Positions 24,049 to 32,881 are shown, counted from the first letter of the stretch. The stretch is 33,361 nt of DNA from Terrimonas_B sp041743125 (GCA_041743125.1 JBGTNK010000155.1:1-33361); one strand, 5' to 3'. The notes: a model not told the origin generated them from the letters alone. Program-made: numbers and translations.

Positions 24049-25371
24049 ATGAAAATAATGAAGTTTGGTGGTACCAGTGTGGGTAAACCGGAGCGTATGC
24101 ACCAGATCGTTTCGCTGGTTACAAAGGAAACGGAGCCTGTTATCGTTGTTTTATCAGCTTTGTCAGGAACCACGAATGCATTGGTTAATATAGCTGAAAA
24201 TATTGCAAAGGGTGACCGGGCGGATGCAAAAAAATTAATTGATCAACTAGAAGCGCATTACCAGAATTTTATCGCCGAGTTATTAAAAAGACCTGAAACG
24301 CTTACCAAGGCAAAAAATATACTCGCCGAACATTTCGAGTTTCTTAATATAATATTGAAAATATCTTTTAGTGAAGCATTAAGTAAAGATATTCTGGCAC
24401 AGGGCGAATTACTTTCAACAAAAATTTTCTCCATTTACCTGGAAGAACAAGATATTAAACATGCCTTATTGCCTGCCCTGGAGTTCATGACGATTGACAG
24501 CTATGACGAACCTCAAATTGGAAGCATCCGTATTCGGCTAAACCAGATGGTACAACATCATAAGGATAAAAAAGTATTTGTAACCCAGGGGTACATTTGC
24601 CGGAATGCGAGAGGGGAGGTGGATAACCTGAAAAGAGGAGGGAGTGATTACAGTGCTTCATTAATAGCGGCGGCTATTAATGCATCCGTTTGCGAAATAT
24701 GGACAGATATCGACGGAATGCACAATAATGATCCCCGGGTAGTTAAGAGAACTGTACCTGTAGAGCAATTGAGTTTTGAAGAAGCGGCTGAGTTAGCTTA
24801 TTTCGGAGCAAAAATCTTACATCCTGCTTCTATCTGGCCTGCACAGACCTACAAGATTCCGGTAAAATTGCTGAATACCATGAAACCGGACGCAAAAGGA
24901 ACATTGATTACCCAGGAGGCTGGCAGCGTTGGTGTAAAAGCGGTGGCAGCCAAGGATAATATTATTGCTATTCGGATTAAAAGTAGCCGGATGTTACTGG
25001 CCTATGGCTTCTTACGAAAAATATTTGAGGTGTTTGAAAAATACAGGACACCTATTGACATGATCACTACTTCCGAAGTAGCGGTTTCTCTCACCATCGA
25101 TAATCCTGTTTTTTTAAAAGAGATACTTAAGGAATTGGAACCCCTGGGTAATACAGAAGTAGATTACAACCAGGCCATCATTTCTGTTGTAGGAAATGAA
25201 ATATCAAAGACAACAGATATTGTGAAGAAACTTTTTGGTTCTATCATGAACATTCCTGTGCGTATGGTTTCTTACGGTGGCAGCCCTCATAATATTTCAT
25301 TGTTGATATCGGCCCAGCATAAAACCCAGATCCTTCAACAATTGAATAGGGGTATGTTTGGTTTGGATTAA
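24049..25371 (+). CDS. lysC: Aspartate kinase, monofunctional
   Basis: This 440-aa enzyme phosphorylates aspartate, the first step toward lysine, threonine and methionine. The kinase domain carries KFGGTSVGK (residues 5-13), VVLSALSGTTNAL, GYICRNARGEVDNLKRGGSD and WTDIDGMHNNDPR. Two ACT domains follow (about 300-440, with TPIDMITTSEVAVSL and NIPVRMVSYGGSPHNISLL), so feedback inhibition is expected. It ends without a homoserine dehydrogenase domain. A second ATG at 24058 is better spaced from AAGAAGG (24041-24047), so the true start may be three residues later. Confidence 0.95.
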   Translation: MKIMKFGGTSVGKPERMHQIVSLVTKETEPVIVVLSALSGTTNALVNIAENIAKGDRADAKKLIDQLEAHYQNFIAELLKRPETLTKAKNILAEHFEFLNIILKISFSEALSKDILAQGELLSTKIFSIYLEEQDIKHALLPALEFMTIDSYDEPQIGSIRIRLNQMVQHHKDKKVFVTQGYICRNARGEVDNLKRGGSDYSASLIAAAINASVCEIWTDIDGMHNNDPRVVKRTVPVEQLSFEEAAELAYFGAKILHPASIWPAQTYKIPVKLLNTMKPDAKGTLITQEAGSVGVKAVAAKDNIIAIRIKSSRMLLAYGFLRKIFEVFEKYRTPIDMITTSEVAVSLTIDNPVFLKEILKELEPLGNTEVDYNQAIISVVGNEISKTTDIVKKLFGSIMNIPVRMVSYGGSPHNISLLISAQHKTQILQQLNRGMFGLD

Positions 25372-25396
25372 TTCTCCTGATTTAAGGGAGAGAATT
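25370..25396. terminator. Hairpin between lysC and the plug-domain gene
   Basis: AATTCTC (25370-25376) pairs with GAGAATT (25390-25396), with extra CCT/AGG pairing inside. A TTTTAAATTT stretch follows on the plus side. It overlaps the end of lysC and precedes the stop of the convergent plug gene, so it may serve both. Confidence 0.55.
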
Positions 25397-25405
25397 TTAA
25401 ATTTA

Positions 25406-25867
25406 TTAAAGTTCTGTATCCTCCTCTCCGGATTTCGTATAAATCGCAATGGCGCCTCCTGATCCGTACCAGCCGCCGGCGAACGGGCTTTTTATAATTT
25501 TTATCATCGCTATATCAGATACAGGAAAGTAATCGAGATACTCGTGATTTACAGGAACCTCATCAATAAAAATGACTGCACGCAAATTGCGTATAAATGG
25601 AATACGGGTATTATCGCTTCCAATAAAGACCTGCAAGCCCGCTACTCTTCCTTTAAGCCAGTCCAAAACATTTAGATAACTCACTGCCGAGGCATTGGCA
25701 TAATCACCCACCAGGTCAAAATATTGTGCATCATTCGTATTAAATAAACCGGTGCAATAGGTTTTATTTAAAAGCTCCCCATTTGTTAATGGTTGGGAAA
25801 GTCTTTTCTGACTGTTGGCTGAAACTTGAACTATTAGTATTGAAATTAAAAAGATCAGTCTTTTCAT
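25406..25867 (-). CDS. Free-standing TonB-receptor plug-like secreted protein
   Basis: This 153-aa protein starts at 25867, where AGGAGG lies 9 nt upstream; a TTG-started extension of 7 residues is rejected. A signal peptide covers residues 1-20 (MKRLIFLISILIVQVSANSQ). The rest resembles the plug domain of SusC-type receptors: NVLDWLKGRVAGLQV, RNLRAVIFIDEVPV, DIAMIKIIKSPFAG and GGAIAIYTKSG. There is no barrel after it and no frameshift remnant, so it is either a domain-only protein or the residue of a lost receptor. It lies 75 bp downstream of the broken GH16 gene on the same strand. Confidence 0.8.
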   Translation of the reverse strand: MKRLIFLISILIVQVSANSQKRLSQPLTNGELLNKTYCTGLFNTNDAQYFDLVGDYANASAVSYLNVLDWLKGRVAGLQVFIGSDNTRIPFIRNLRAVIFIDEVPVNHEYLDYFPVSDIAMIKIIKSPFAGGWYGSGGAIAIYTKSGEEDTEL

Positions 25868-25875
25868 AATCTGGT

Positions 25876-25912
25876 CCTCCTGTATCAATTTACGTAAATA
25901 TCATGTTACAGG
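25876..25912 (-). promoter_or_regulatory. Palindrome and SD-overlapping hairpin ahead of the plug gene
   Basis: ATTTACGTAAAT (25888-25899) is a perfect 12-bp palindrome. It sits inside a larger stem, CCTGT (25879-25883) with ACAGG (25908-25912). On the minus strand the 3' arm of the outer stem overlaps the AGGAGG Shine-Dalgarno sequence (25881-25876), so folding would block ribosome access. Confidence 0.4.
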
Positions 25913-25941
25913 ATGGTTAAGAATTTTTAGACAAACCCGCA

Positions 25942-26715
25942 TTATTGAAATACTCTTACGTAATCAATTTCCATTCTTTGTGGCCATATATTGTCATCAA
26001 TCCCTTTTTGTCCTCCCCAGTTGCCACCAACCGCAATATTTAGCAGTAAATAGAATTTATTGTCAAATGGCCAGGCTTCATATCCTGTATTTTCATTTGA
26101 AAAGCGAAAGAAAATATTATTATCTACTGCTACTTTTACTGAATCCTTATTCCATTCAACCGTATAAATATGAAAATTTTCAGAACAATCCCTGATCTCA
26201 ATAGTATCCGTTTTTTGGGTTCCAATGACATGGTTAAATTTTTTGGTATGAACGGAGGCGTGAATAACACCATGGTTGAATCCTACATGTTCCATAATAT
26301 CAATTTCCCCATCATCGGGCCATTTCATGGGGGTAACCGATCCCAGCATCCAGATTGCAGGCCATGTACCCCGGCCTTTGGGTAATTTTGCCCTGACATT
26401 GATTTTTCCATATTTCCAATCTCCTTTCCCTTTTGTATTTAACCGGGATGATGAATATAAATGCTTGTTCGTTTCTTCCTTCCTGGCTTCAATTATAAGC
26501 TAGCCATTCACCACCCTGGCGTTTTCTTTTCGTCCTGAAGTGTAATATTGAAATTCATTATTACCCCAGCCGCCACCACCATTTTCCGCTGTCCATTTTG
26601 ATTTGTCGGGAAGACCAGAATAATTAAATTCATCGCTCCATACCAGTTGCCATTTTTTTTCTCTCGAACAAGAAAATATTGTAATAAGCATTAAAATAAA
26701 TACTACTTTATTCAT
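25942..26715 (-). pseudogene. GH16 glucanase lipoprotein interrupted by one in-frame TAG
   Basis: A 258-codon frame (257 residues if the stop is read as an amino acid) begins with a lipoprotein signal (MNKVVFILMLITIFSC) and the GH16 opening WSDEFNYSGLPDKSKW. After codon 71 (ARVVNG) comes TAG at 26500-26502. The same frame continues without loss as LIIEARKEE, KYGKINVRAKLPKGRGTWPAIW, the catalytic EIDIMEHVG, and the closing IDYVRVFQ. In the paralogue at 3871 the matching place reads SNGTLKII, so the TAG replaces a variable residue. The domain is otherwise complete. This is either a recent nonsense mutation, a sequencing error, or a readthrough codon. It sits 53 bp downstream of the VOC gene and upstream of the plug gene. 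Confidence 0.9.
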
Positions 26716-26768
26716 GAGTAAAAATGGTATTATTTTTTTGTGGTAAGATCCGGGAGTTTATTTTAAAG

Positions 26769-27182
26769 CTACAAATTAGTGGAAGGATATTTTGCGGAGA
26801 CCTCAAGTCTGTTATTATCCGGGTCAAGTGTTTCAAATTCATAATAGCCATCGCCTGTTTTCCTCGGACCGCTCAGAATAGCGAAGCCGTCAAATTTCAA
26901 TTGTATCGCTTTTTTATCCACTTCTTCAATACGCTCCACCCCAAAAGCAAGATGTATAATTCCCAGGTGCTGTTTTTGTATTGTATCGTTCTTATTACCC
27001 GGAATATCAGGCATTGTCATAAGTTCTAATCGTGCCCCGTTTTCAAAGCTCAGGAAATAACTGTGAAATCCTTTACTGCTATTTGTATATTTATTATTTG
27101 CCTTGCCATCAAAATATTTCATATAATATTCCTTCATTATTTCCAATTGATAAGTCCAGATGGCAACGTGTTCTAATTTCAT
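26769..27182 (-). CDS. VOC-family (glyoxalase-like) metalloprotein
   Basis: This 137-aa protein has two beta-alpha-beta-beta-beta modules of the vicinal oxygen chelate fold. The likely metal residues are H5 (MKLEHVAIW), E53 (ARLELM), H77 (GIIHLAF) and E128 (RLEVSAKYP), in the H/E/H/E order of the family. The LDPDNNRLEV ending is typical. The substrate is unknown; the spacing differs from true GloA. It opens the minus-strand set VOC-GH16-plug and is divergent from the Rieske oxygenase gene (105 bp between starts). Confidence 0.85.
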   Translation of the reverse strand: MKLEHVAIWTYQLEIMKEYYMKYFDGKANNKYTNSSKGFHSYFLSFENGARLELMTMPDIPGNKNDTIQKQHLGIIHLAFGVERIEEVDKKAIQLKFDGFAILSGPRKTGDGYYEFETLDPDNNRLEVSAKYPSTNL

Positions 27183-27287
27183 CGCTACAGGTATTAAAAG
27201 ATTAATTTTTTAAATCTAATTAAAGGCAACACCAATTCTTGATAAATTGTAAATTTACTTTAATACAAATAATTATTACCCGCCGAT

Positions 27288-28496
27288 ATGGATACTTTGA
27301 ATCTGGAAAAGCTATTAATGAACTACCGGTCTGGTTGGGGGCTGGAACAGCCATTTTATACAGAACAACAGGTTTTCAACCTGGAAAAAGATTCTATTTG
27401 GAAAAAATATTGGTTGTTCGCAGGTAGTATTGCAGCTATCCCTATGCCGGGTGATTATTTCCTTTACAAAGTTCACAATGATTCTATAATTATTATTCGG
27501 GGAAACAAAGGAGAAGTTTTTGCCCATTATAATACCTGCCGCCATCGGGGTTCGTTGATCTGCCTTGAAGAAAAAGGGAATACGCCTAAATTAATTTGCC
27601 CTTATCATCAGTGGGTTTATGATAAGGATGGCTCCTTATTAAAGTCAAGGCTAATGCCACAAGATTTTGACCGATCCCGGTTTGGTTTGCATCCTGTACA
27701 TATTCAGGTGGTGGAAGGGCTTATATTTATTTCATTGGCTCAACACCCTCCGGCATTTGAAAAAGTAATAAAAGATTATACCCCTTTTTTAAAACCATTT
27801 AAGATTGATAAGGCAAAAATAGCCTATACAAAAAGGTATGAACTTCGGACCAACTGGAAGCTGGTGGCAGAAAACTTCCGGGAATGCTATCATTGCGGGC
27901 CGGCACATCCTGAATATTGTAATGCGGTTATAGGGGCTAATTTAAAGGAATCTGCAGATACTGAGTTGGGTATTCGGCAAGCAGAATGGCAAAAAAAGGG
28001 GTTATCTATCGACAATGTCGATTTTGAAAATGATTCATTTCATTTTGCAATCCGCTATCCGCTTAGGCCAGGCGTATTGAGTTATAGCCTGGATGGAAAA
28101 GCCGTCGCCACCCCCATGGGAGATCATAAAGATTTTGATGCCGGTGTTTTGGGTTTGGTAATGTATCCAAATTTTTGGATGGATGCGGTAAGCGATTATA
28201 TGTGGACCATGAGGCTAACCGCTGTTTCTCCATCATTAACTTATATTGACCTGGCCTGGTTGGTAGATAAGGAGGCCAGGGAGGGAATAGATTATTGCAT
28301 TGACCGCCTGACTGATTTTTGGAGAATTACCGGGGAGCAAGATTGGAAACTATGTGAAAACAATTTCAAAGGAATTGAATCCAGTCTGTATCAACCCGGG
28401 CCTTATGCTCCGGTAGAAGCTGATGTGGCTAAATTTATTGATTGGTATATATCTCGCATGAAGGAAAGTATAGTGGAGAGGCAAATTATTAATTAA
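27288..28496 (+). CDS. Rieske non-haem iron oxygenase, quaternary-ammonium type
   Basis: This 402-aa oxygenase has a Rieske 2Fe-2S centre (C84, H86, C104, H107 in CRHRG and CPYHQW) and a mononuclear iron site (H202 and H207 in ECYHCGPAH, with D352 in EQDWKLCENN as the third ligand). At the place of the bridging Asp of aromatic dioxygenases there is Glu199. That Glu, with the NxxECYHC motif, is typical of carnitine and glycine-betaine oxygenases (CntA/GbcA-like) and choline monooxygenase. The substrate is thus probably a quaternary amine, but this is inference. No reductase subunit gene is adjacent, so electrons must come from elsewhere. Confidence 0.88.
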   Translation: MDTLNLEKLLMNYRSGWGLEQPFYTEQQVFNLEKDSIWKKYWLFAGSIAAIPMPGDYFLYKVHNDSIIIIRGNKGEVFAHYNTCRHRGSLICLEEKGNTPKLICPYHQWVYDKDGSLLKSRLMPQDFDRSRFGLHPVHIQVVEGLIFISLAQHPPAFEKVIKDYTPFLKPFKIDKAKIAYTKRYELRTNWKLVAENFRECYHCGPAHPEYCNAVIGANLKESADTELGIRQAEWQKKGLSIDNVDFENDSFHFAIRYPLRPGVLSYSLDGKAVATPMGDHKDFDAGVLGLVMYPNFWMDAVSDYMWTMRLTAVSPSLTYIDLAWLVDKEAREGIDYCIDRLTDFWRITGEQDWKLCENNFKGIESSLYQPGPYAPVEADVAKFIDWYISRMKESIVERQIIN

Positions 28497-28597
28497 GGTT
28501 TCATTATATCAACTTCCTGTTATAGAGTATATTCTCTCTTTAATTTAAATGATGTTCGGTTTATTAAAAATAATGGGATTCACATTTTTTCAAACCC

Positions 28598-29761
28598 TCA
28601 GTTTCGTTTCAATCTTCTATTGTTCATAAAAATAAATATCATCAAGCCGGCAATTGAAACAATGCCGGCATTCAACAAAAAGATGTCAGCTATTTTCATA
28701 TTAGCATCATATAAGTATCCTGTCCAAAAATTTCCAGCTATAGCCCCTGCTCCATAATAAGCTGCATACAAAAGTGATTGCCCGGTAGCTCTCCAATTGG
28801 CCGGAATAAGCATATTTACATACTCTACGCATACCACCCAGAATAAAGACCATGAGATGCCATGCAGCAATTCAATAAGTAAAGCAGCTTGAGGATTTTT
28901 TACAATACTATATAAGTACATACGTAAAGCTGTTGCAAATACCGTGATCAGCATTGTCGTTTTCATTCCCAATCTCGCTATTATCAGGGCTGAAAAATAA
29001 AACAATGGTAATTCACAAATGCCCTGCAATGAGATGCCATACCCCACAAGCGAGGCCGATGCGCCATTTTCCTTCATGTAAAGGGAATAAAAATTCCAGA
29101 TTGTAGTAGCACCGGTAGATACCAGAAATATACAGAGCAATAAAAACAATAAAATTCTATTGCTAAAAACAACATTTACTTTTTTAAAAGATTGGATGGT
29201 TTGCCTGGAAATTTGAACCTTGTCAGGCTCCAGCGAGAAGGAGAATAAAAAAGTAAACAGCATGCAAACAGCTGATATGGTAAAGATCACGGTTGTGTTG
29301 CTGGCATCTATCAACTGTCCTGTAATGATTCCGGTAAAGGCCCAGCCCGCAGCACCCGCAATTCTTAATGCACCATAAGAAAAGGCTGGATTTTTCTTAA
29401 CCAGATTCAGAGAAAGGCTATCCAATACTGGCTGAATTGTATTATAAAAAATGGCCATGAAAATGGTGATAAGAAATAAATAGGTAAAGCCACCATCGAA
29501 AAGATACAGTACATAAGCCACTGAAGCCAGGAAAGAAGAAAATAATAAAGTTTTTTTATAACCAAAGCGATCCGCCAGCATGCCATAAAAAGGCTGAATG
29601 AAAAACATCATAACAGGCGTGATGCTTAAAATGATACCCGTCCTGATTCCGCTCAATCCTCTTTCTTTACAATAATCAGCGAAAATGGGTAACCAGGCAG
29701 CGGTGCAACAAAATACAAGGAAATATAAAATTCTTAATTTATTGCCTTCACTGAATCTCAT
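28598..29761 (-). CDS. MFS transporter, likely sugar or amino-sugar permease
   Basis: From the ATG at 29761 (MRFSEGNKLRILYF) this inner-membrane protein has 387 aa and 12 hydrophobic helices. The longer frame from 29809 would overlap nagB by 35 bp and is rejected. The MFS A-like loop ADRFGYKKTLLF lies after helix 2. Features such as YGALRIAGAAGWAFTG and YGISLQGICELPLFY are like the MFS_1-like/HcaT-LacY subgroup. It starts 13 bp after nagB on the same strand, so the two are an operon. N-acetylglucosamine or glucosamine is an attractive substrate, but the sequence does not prove it. Confidence 0.85.
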   Translation of the reverse strand: MRFSEGNKLRILYFLVFCCTAAWLPIFADYCKERGLSGIRTGIILSITPVMMFFIQPFYGMLADRFGYKKTLLFSSFLASVAYVLYLFDGGFTYLFLITIFMAIFYNTIQPVLDSLSLNLVKKNPAFSYGALRIAGAAGWAFTGIITGQLIDASNTTVIFTISAVCMLFTFLFSFSLEPDKVQISRQTIQSFKKVNVVFSNRILLFLLLCIFLVSTGATTIWNFYSLYMKENGASASLVGYGISLQGICELPLFYFSALIIARLGMKTTMLITVFATALRMYLYSIVKNPQAALLIELLHGISWSLFWVVCVEYVNMLIPANWRATGQSLLYAAYYGAGAIAGNFWTGYLYDANMKIADIFLLNAGIVSIAGLMIFIFMNNRRLKRN

Positions 29762-29774
29762 TATTCTGGTTGAA

Positions 29775-30506
29775 TTAATTAGCATTAAGCTGGGTAGCCG
29801 CTTCTTCATCCATCATGATAAATCCATTTGGATGTAATTGCATAATACTGGCCGGGAAGTCATTAGTTATCTCTCCATTCACTGTTTTGTTTATTACGTG
29901 TGCTTTTTTTGTTCCGTTTGCTATCAGCAATACCTTCCTGGATTCCAATAAGTGTTTTAAACCAATGGTTATTCCTTTTTGCAACGCGACAGGAGTTTTG
30001 AAGTATTTCTGGCCCACAGTAATTGTTGTATCATCAAGAAGAATGACATGTGAATAATTGTCAAATGAAACACCGGGCTCATTAAATCCTATATGGCCAT
30101 TTATACCAATACCTACAATCATCAGGTCAATTCCACCTTTTTCAAAAATAATATTATCCATGTTTTGGCATTCCGTTTCATAGTTGGTGGAGAGAGGATC
30201 AAATAAATGGGTTTGTTCAGGAGATAGATTTAAAGTATTAAAAATTAAAGTTTGAAAAAAGTAAGTGCAACTGCCCTCATTTTCAGGAGAAATACCAACC
30301 CACTCATCGAGCCCCAGAAAAGTCATTCTGGTCAGATCTGTATTTTGGCTTTTTGCTTTTTCTGCCAATAACTTACAGGCCTGGCGCGGAGTATCACCTG
30401 ATGCCATACATACAACAGCTTCCGGCTTATTATTAACCAGTTCTATAATTTCATTTGCAACACCCTCCGATAAATGGTTGTAATCTTTAAATATCTTTAA
30501 TTGCAT
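29775..30506 (-). CDS. nagB: Glucosamine-6-phosphate deaminase
   Basis: This 243-aa cytosolic enzyme converts glucosamine 6-phosphate to fructose 6-phosphate and ammonia. The sugar-phosphate loop MASGDTPRQAC, catalytic D67 in LGLDEW, and the ring-opening motif GIGINGHIGFNEPG (H138, E143) are all present. At the place of E. coli D141 there is Asn136, as in the Bacillus-type enzyme, and the length is that of the short, non-allosteric form. It is the first gene of an operon with the MFS gene. No nagA is in the window. Confidence 0.96.
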   Translation of the reverse strand: MQLKIFKDYNHLSEGVANEIIELVNNKPEAVVCMASGDTPRQACKLLAEKAKSQNTDLTRMTFLGLDEWVGISPENEGSCTYFFQTLIFNTLNLSPEQTHLFDPLSTNYETECQNMDNIIFEKGGIDLMIVGIGINGHIGFNEPGVSFDNYSHVILLDDTTITVGQKYFKTPVALQKGITIGLKHLLESRKVLLIANGTKKAHVINKTVNGEITNDFPASIMQLHPNGFIMMDEEAATQLNAN

Positions 30507-30755
30507 GGCTAATTTGTTTGAATTTTTAATGGTGAGAAAACTTAAAATGAAAGTAGAATAATTTGTAAATGTTAAATAAAGCTAAGGCATATCAAACTTA
30601 TTTAGCAGGCCGGCCCGTAGTAAGAATTTGTATGTGAAAGTAAAATTATCCGGAGCGGATGTTGTGTTTGGCAGGGAATAAGGGTAACGTTTATATACAA
30701 TTAAGATGCATAAGAAACGTTTTAATCTTAATTTTGAAGATAACTAATCCCGAAA

Positions 30756-31982
30756 ATGAACAAAATCGTTTGTTTGATATTTTTTGCATTTTTCAATTCC
30801 TGCCTTTTCTCCCAAAAGGTCTATTTTATCTACCTTCAAACAGATTCAGAACAACCTTTTTTTGTAAAAATAAATGAGAAGACTTTTGGGTCATCGCCCT
30901 CGGGTTATCTTATCTTATCCAAACTGAAGGATAGCACTTACAATCTGAATATTGGGTTTCCCCAAAATAAATGGAAAGCGGAGCAATTTTTAATAAATGT
31001 TAAATCAAAAGACAGGGGATTTTTCCTGAAAAATTTTGGCGAAAAGGGGTGGGGTTTGGTTGATATGGAAACCCTGGCTATCCAAATGCCTGGTGAGAGT
31101 CAGGGGAATGATAAAGTACTGAATTTGTCTCCGGGAGAAGTATCTTCATTTACCTTCGTACTTTCAAAAGCAGCAAACGATCCTTCACTTTTGACGAGGC
31201 CAGTCTTTGCTTCCGAAAATAGAAATGAAAATCAGGTAAACCCGCAGTATGCAATAATCAAAGAGAAAACGGTTGCTAATACAAACTCAGTTCCCGCTGT
31301 TACAGAATCACCTGGAATATTAGCGAAGGAAAACATTTTTCCGGTCTCAGAAAAGAAAGATACTGTCAAAAAAGTCGCTTCGCTAACAGAGCCTGAGAAT
31401 GTACAAGGCAATTCGATGGACCAGTTAGGAAACTCGGCTGTCAGTACTTTTTATAAAAGATCTTCAGTGCAAAAAAAATCAGAAAGTTCCACCACAGAAG
31501 GGTTGGGTATAATTTATATTGATCAGTATGAGAACGGTCAGAATGATACGATCCGGATTTTTATTTCAAGTCCTGTTTCATACATAAATAAAGGCAGTGC
31601 CCGCCCGGATGGAGAAAAGAAATTTATTGAATTTGATGAGCCTTTGAATGAAAGTAAATCAAGCCGAGAAAAAAAAACCAGTAGAAACAATTGCACATTA
31701 ATGGTTTCCGATGGTGATTTCCAAAAGCTACAAAAAGTGATGGCAGATCAAAAGACAGAAACCTCGAGGATTATTAAAGCAAAAAATAACATTGGAGACA
31801 AATGCTTTTCTATTGCACAAATAAAAAACCTTGGGAGCCTGTTTTTTAATGAAGCAACAAAATTTCATTTCTTTGAAGCCATGCATCCTTACAGCGAAGA
31901 TAAAATAAATTTCGCTGCATTGTTAAAAGGTGAATTTAAAGACACCTATTTTGTTCACAGGTTAAATAACCTGTCCAGATAG
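30756..31982 (+). CDS. Secreted protein with C-terminal DUF4476 domain
   Basis: This 408-aa protein has a signal peptide (residues 1-20, ending SCLFSQ). Residues 22-95 are a predicted beta-rich domain (VYFIYLQTDSEQPFFVKI, SPSGYLILSKLKDSTYNLNI). A low-complexity Ser/Lys/Glu linker runs to about 300. Residues about 310-405 (LMVSDGDFQKLQKVMADQ, KCFSIAQIKNLGSLFF, FHFFEAMHPYSEDKINF) fit DUF4476, a helical domain found mostly in Bacteroidota. The function is unknown. It precedes truA by 47 bp on the same strand. The 249-bp upstream region (30507-30755) shows no clear promoter. Confidence 0.8.
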   Translation: MNKIVCLIFFAFFNSCLFSQKVYFIYLQTDSEQPFFVKINEKTFGSSPSGYLILSKLKDSTYNLNIGFPQNKWKAEQFLINVKSKDRGFFLKNFGEKGWGLVDMETLAIQMPGESQGNDKVLNLSPGEVSSFTFVLSKAANDPSLLTRPVFASENRNENQVNPQYAIIKEKTVANTNSVPAVTESPGILAKENIFPVSEKKDTVKKVASLTEPENVQGNSMDQLGNSAVSTFYKRSSVQKKSESSTTEGLGIIYIDQYENGQNDTIRIFISSPVSYINKGSARPDGEKKFIEFDEPLNESKSSREKKTSRNNCTLMVSDGDFQKLQKVMADQKTETSRIIKAKNNIGDKCFSIAQIKNLGSLFFNEATKFHFFEAMHPYSEDKINFAALLKGEFKDTYFVHRLNNLSR

Positions 31983-32029
31983 CACCCTTTATTTGTGTAT
32001 TTTTCTGCAATCGTTTAAGCCCAACCTAT

Positions 32030-32770
32030 ATGCCGCGTTATTTTATTGAAGTATTTTATAAGGGAACCCACTATAGTGGATTTCAAACGCAGAAGAACGC
32101 CAATAGCATACAAGAAGAAGTTGAAAAGGCCTTCCATATCCTGCAGAGAGAAAAAGTGCAAATGACCGGATCTTCCCGAACAGATGCAGGCGTTCATGCC
32201 TTACAAAATTTTTTTCACTTCGATTATGAGGGATTGATAAATCCTCAATTTGTATACAAGGTCAATGCTATTTTGCCGGCAGATATTGTGGTAAGAAATC
32301 TGGTAAAGGTTGGGGACAGTATGCATTGCCGGTTCGACGCCATAAGCCGGGAATATAAATATTTCATTTACCAGTCAAAAGATCCCTTTCAAGCAGACAG
32401 AGCCTACTATTTCCCCTACAAAATAGAGTTGGAAAGAATGAACCAGGCGGCAGATATAATCAAAGATTATAAGGATTTTACTTCTTTTTCAAAGCGCAAT
32501 ACCCAGGTAAAATCATTTGAATGCCAGGTGCAAAAAAGTGAGTGGTACAGGCAGGATGGGAAATTAATATACTATATAAAAGGCAACAGGTTTTTGAGAG
32601 GTATGGTAAGGGCTTTGACTTCTACAATGCTTAAGGTGGGTAGGGGTAATATAAGTTTGCAGGAATTTATAAAAATAATAGAGGCAAAAGATTGTACCCT
32701 GGCAAGCTTTGCCGTACCTCCTCACGGGCTTTTTCTTATTGGGGTGCATTATTATGACACGATAGATTGA
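32030..32770 (+). CDS. truA: tRNA pseudouridine(38-40) synthase TruA
   Basis: This 246-aa enzyme isomerises uridines 38-40 in the tRNA anticodon arm. The catalytic D52 is in GSSRTDAGVHA, the family hallmark. SGFQTQKNANSIQEEVEKA (split here as SGFQTQ and NSIQEEVEKA) and RFDAISREYKYFI are further matches, and the C-terminal FLRGMVRALTSTMLKVG segment is typical. It probably shares a transcript with the DUF4476 gene. Confidence 0.97.
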   Translation: MPRYFIEVFYKGTHYSGFQTQKNANSIQEEVEKAFHILQREKVQMTGSSRTDAGVHALQNFFHFDYEGLINPQFVYKVNAILPADIVVRNLVKVGDSMHCRFDAISREYKYFIYQSKDPFQADRAYYFPYKIELERMNQAADIIKDYKDFTSFSKRNTQVKSFECQVQKSEWYRQDGKLIYYIKGNRFLRGMVRALTSTMLKVGRGNISLQEFIKIIEAKDCTLASFAVPPHGLFLIGVHYYDTID

Positions 32771-32850
32771 AAATGAATTTTTTTTATCCCCTCGAAAGCC
32801 TTGTTCAAAGCCTATTCAACTGATTTCAAAATATTTAGTTTCAAAAAAGA

Positions 32851-32881
32851 TTTGGTAGAAAAAATTACCTCCTTATCTTCG
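32851..32881 (+). promoter_or_regulatory. rRNA operon promoter P0 (degenerate)
   Basis: TTTG (32851-32854), a 19-bp spacer and TATCTTCG (32874-32881) match the consensus except for one base in the -7 element. CCGTT follows 12 bp after the start of the -7 element, exactly as in P1 and P2, but without the matching AACGG arm. It is probably weak or decayed. Confidence 0.5.

Noticed and set aside
26349..26500. Frameshift in the second GH16 gene
   Set aside because: Both parts are in the same frame; the only lesion is the TAG at 26500-26502.
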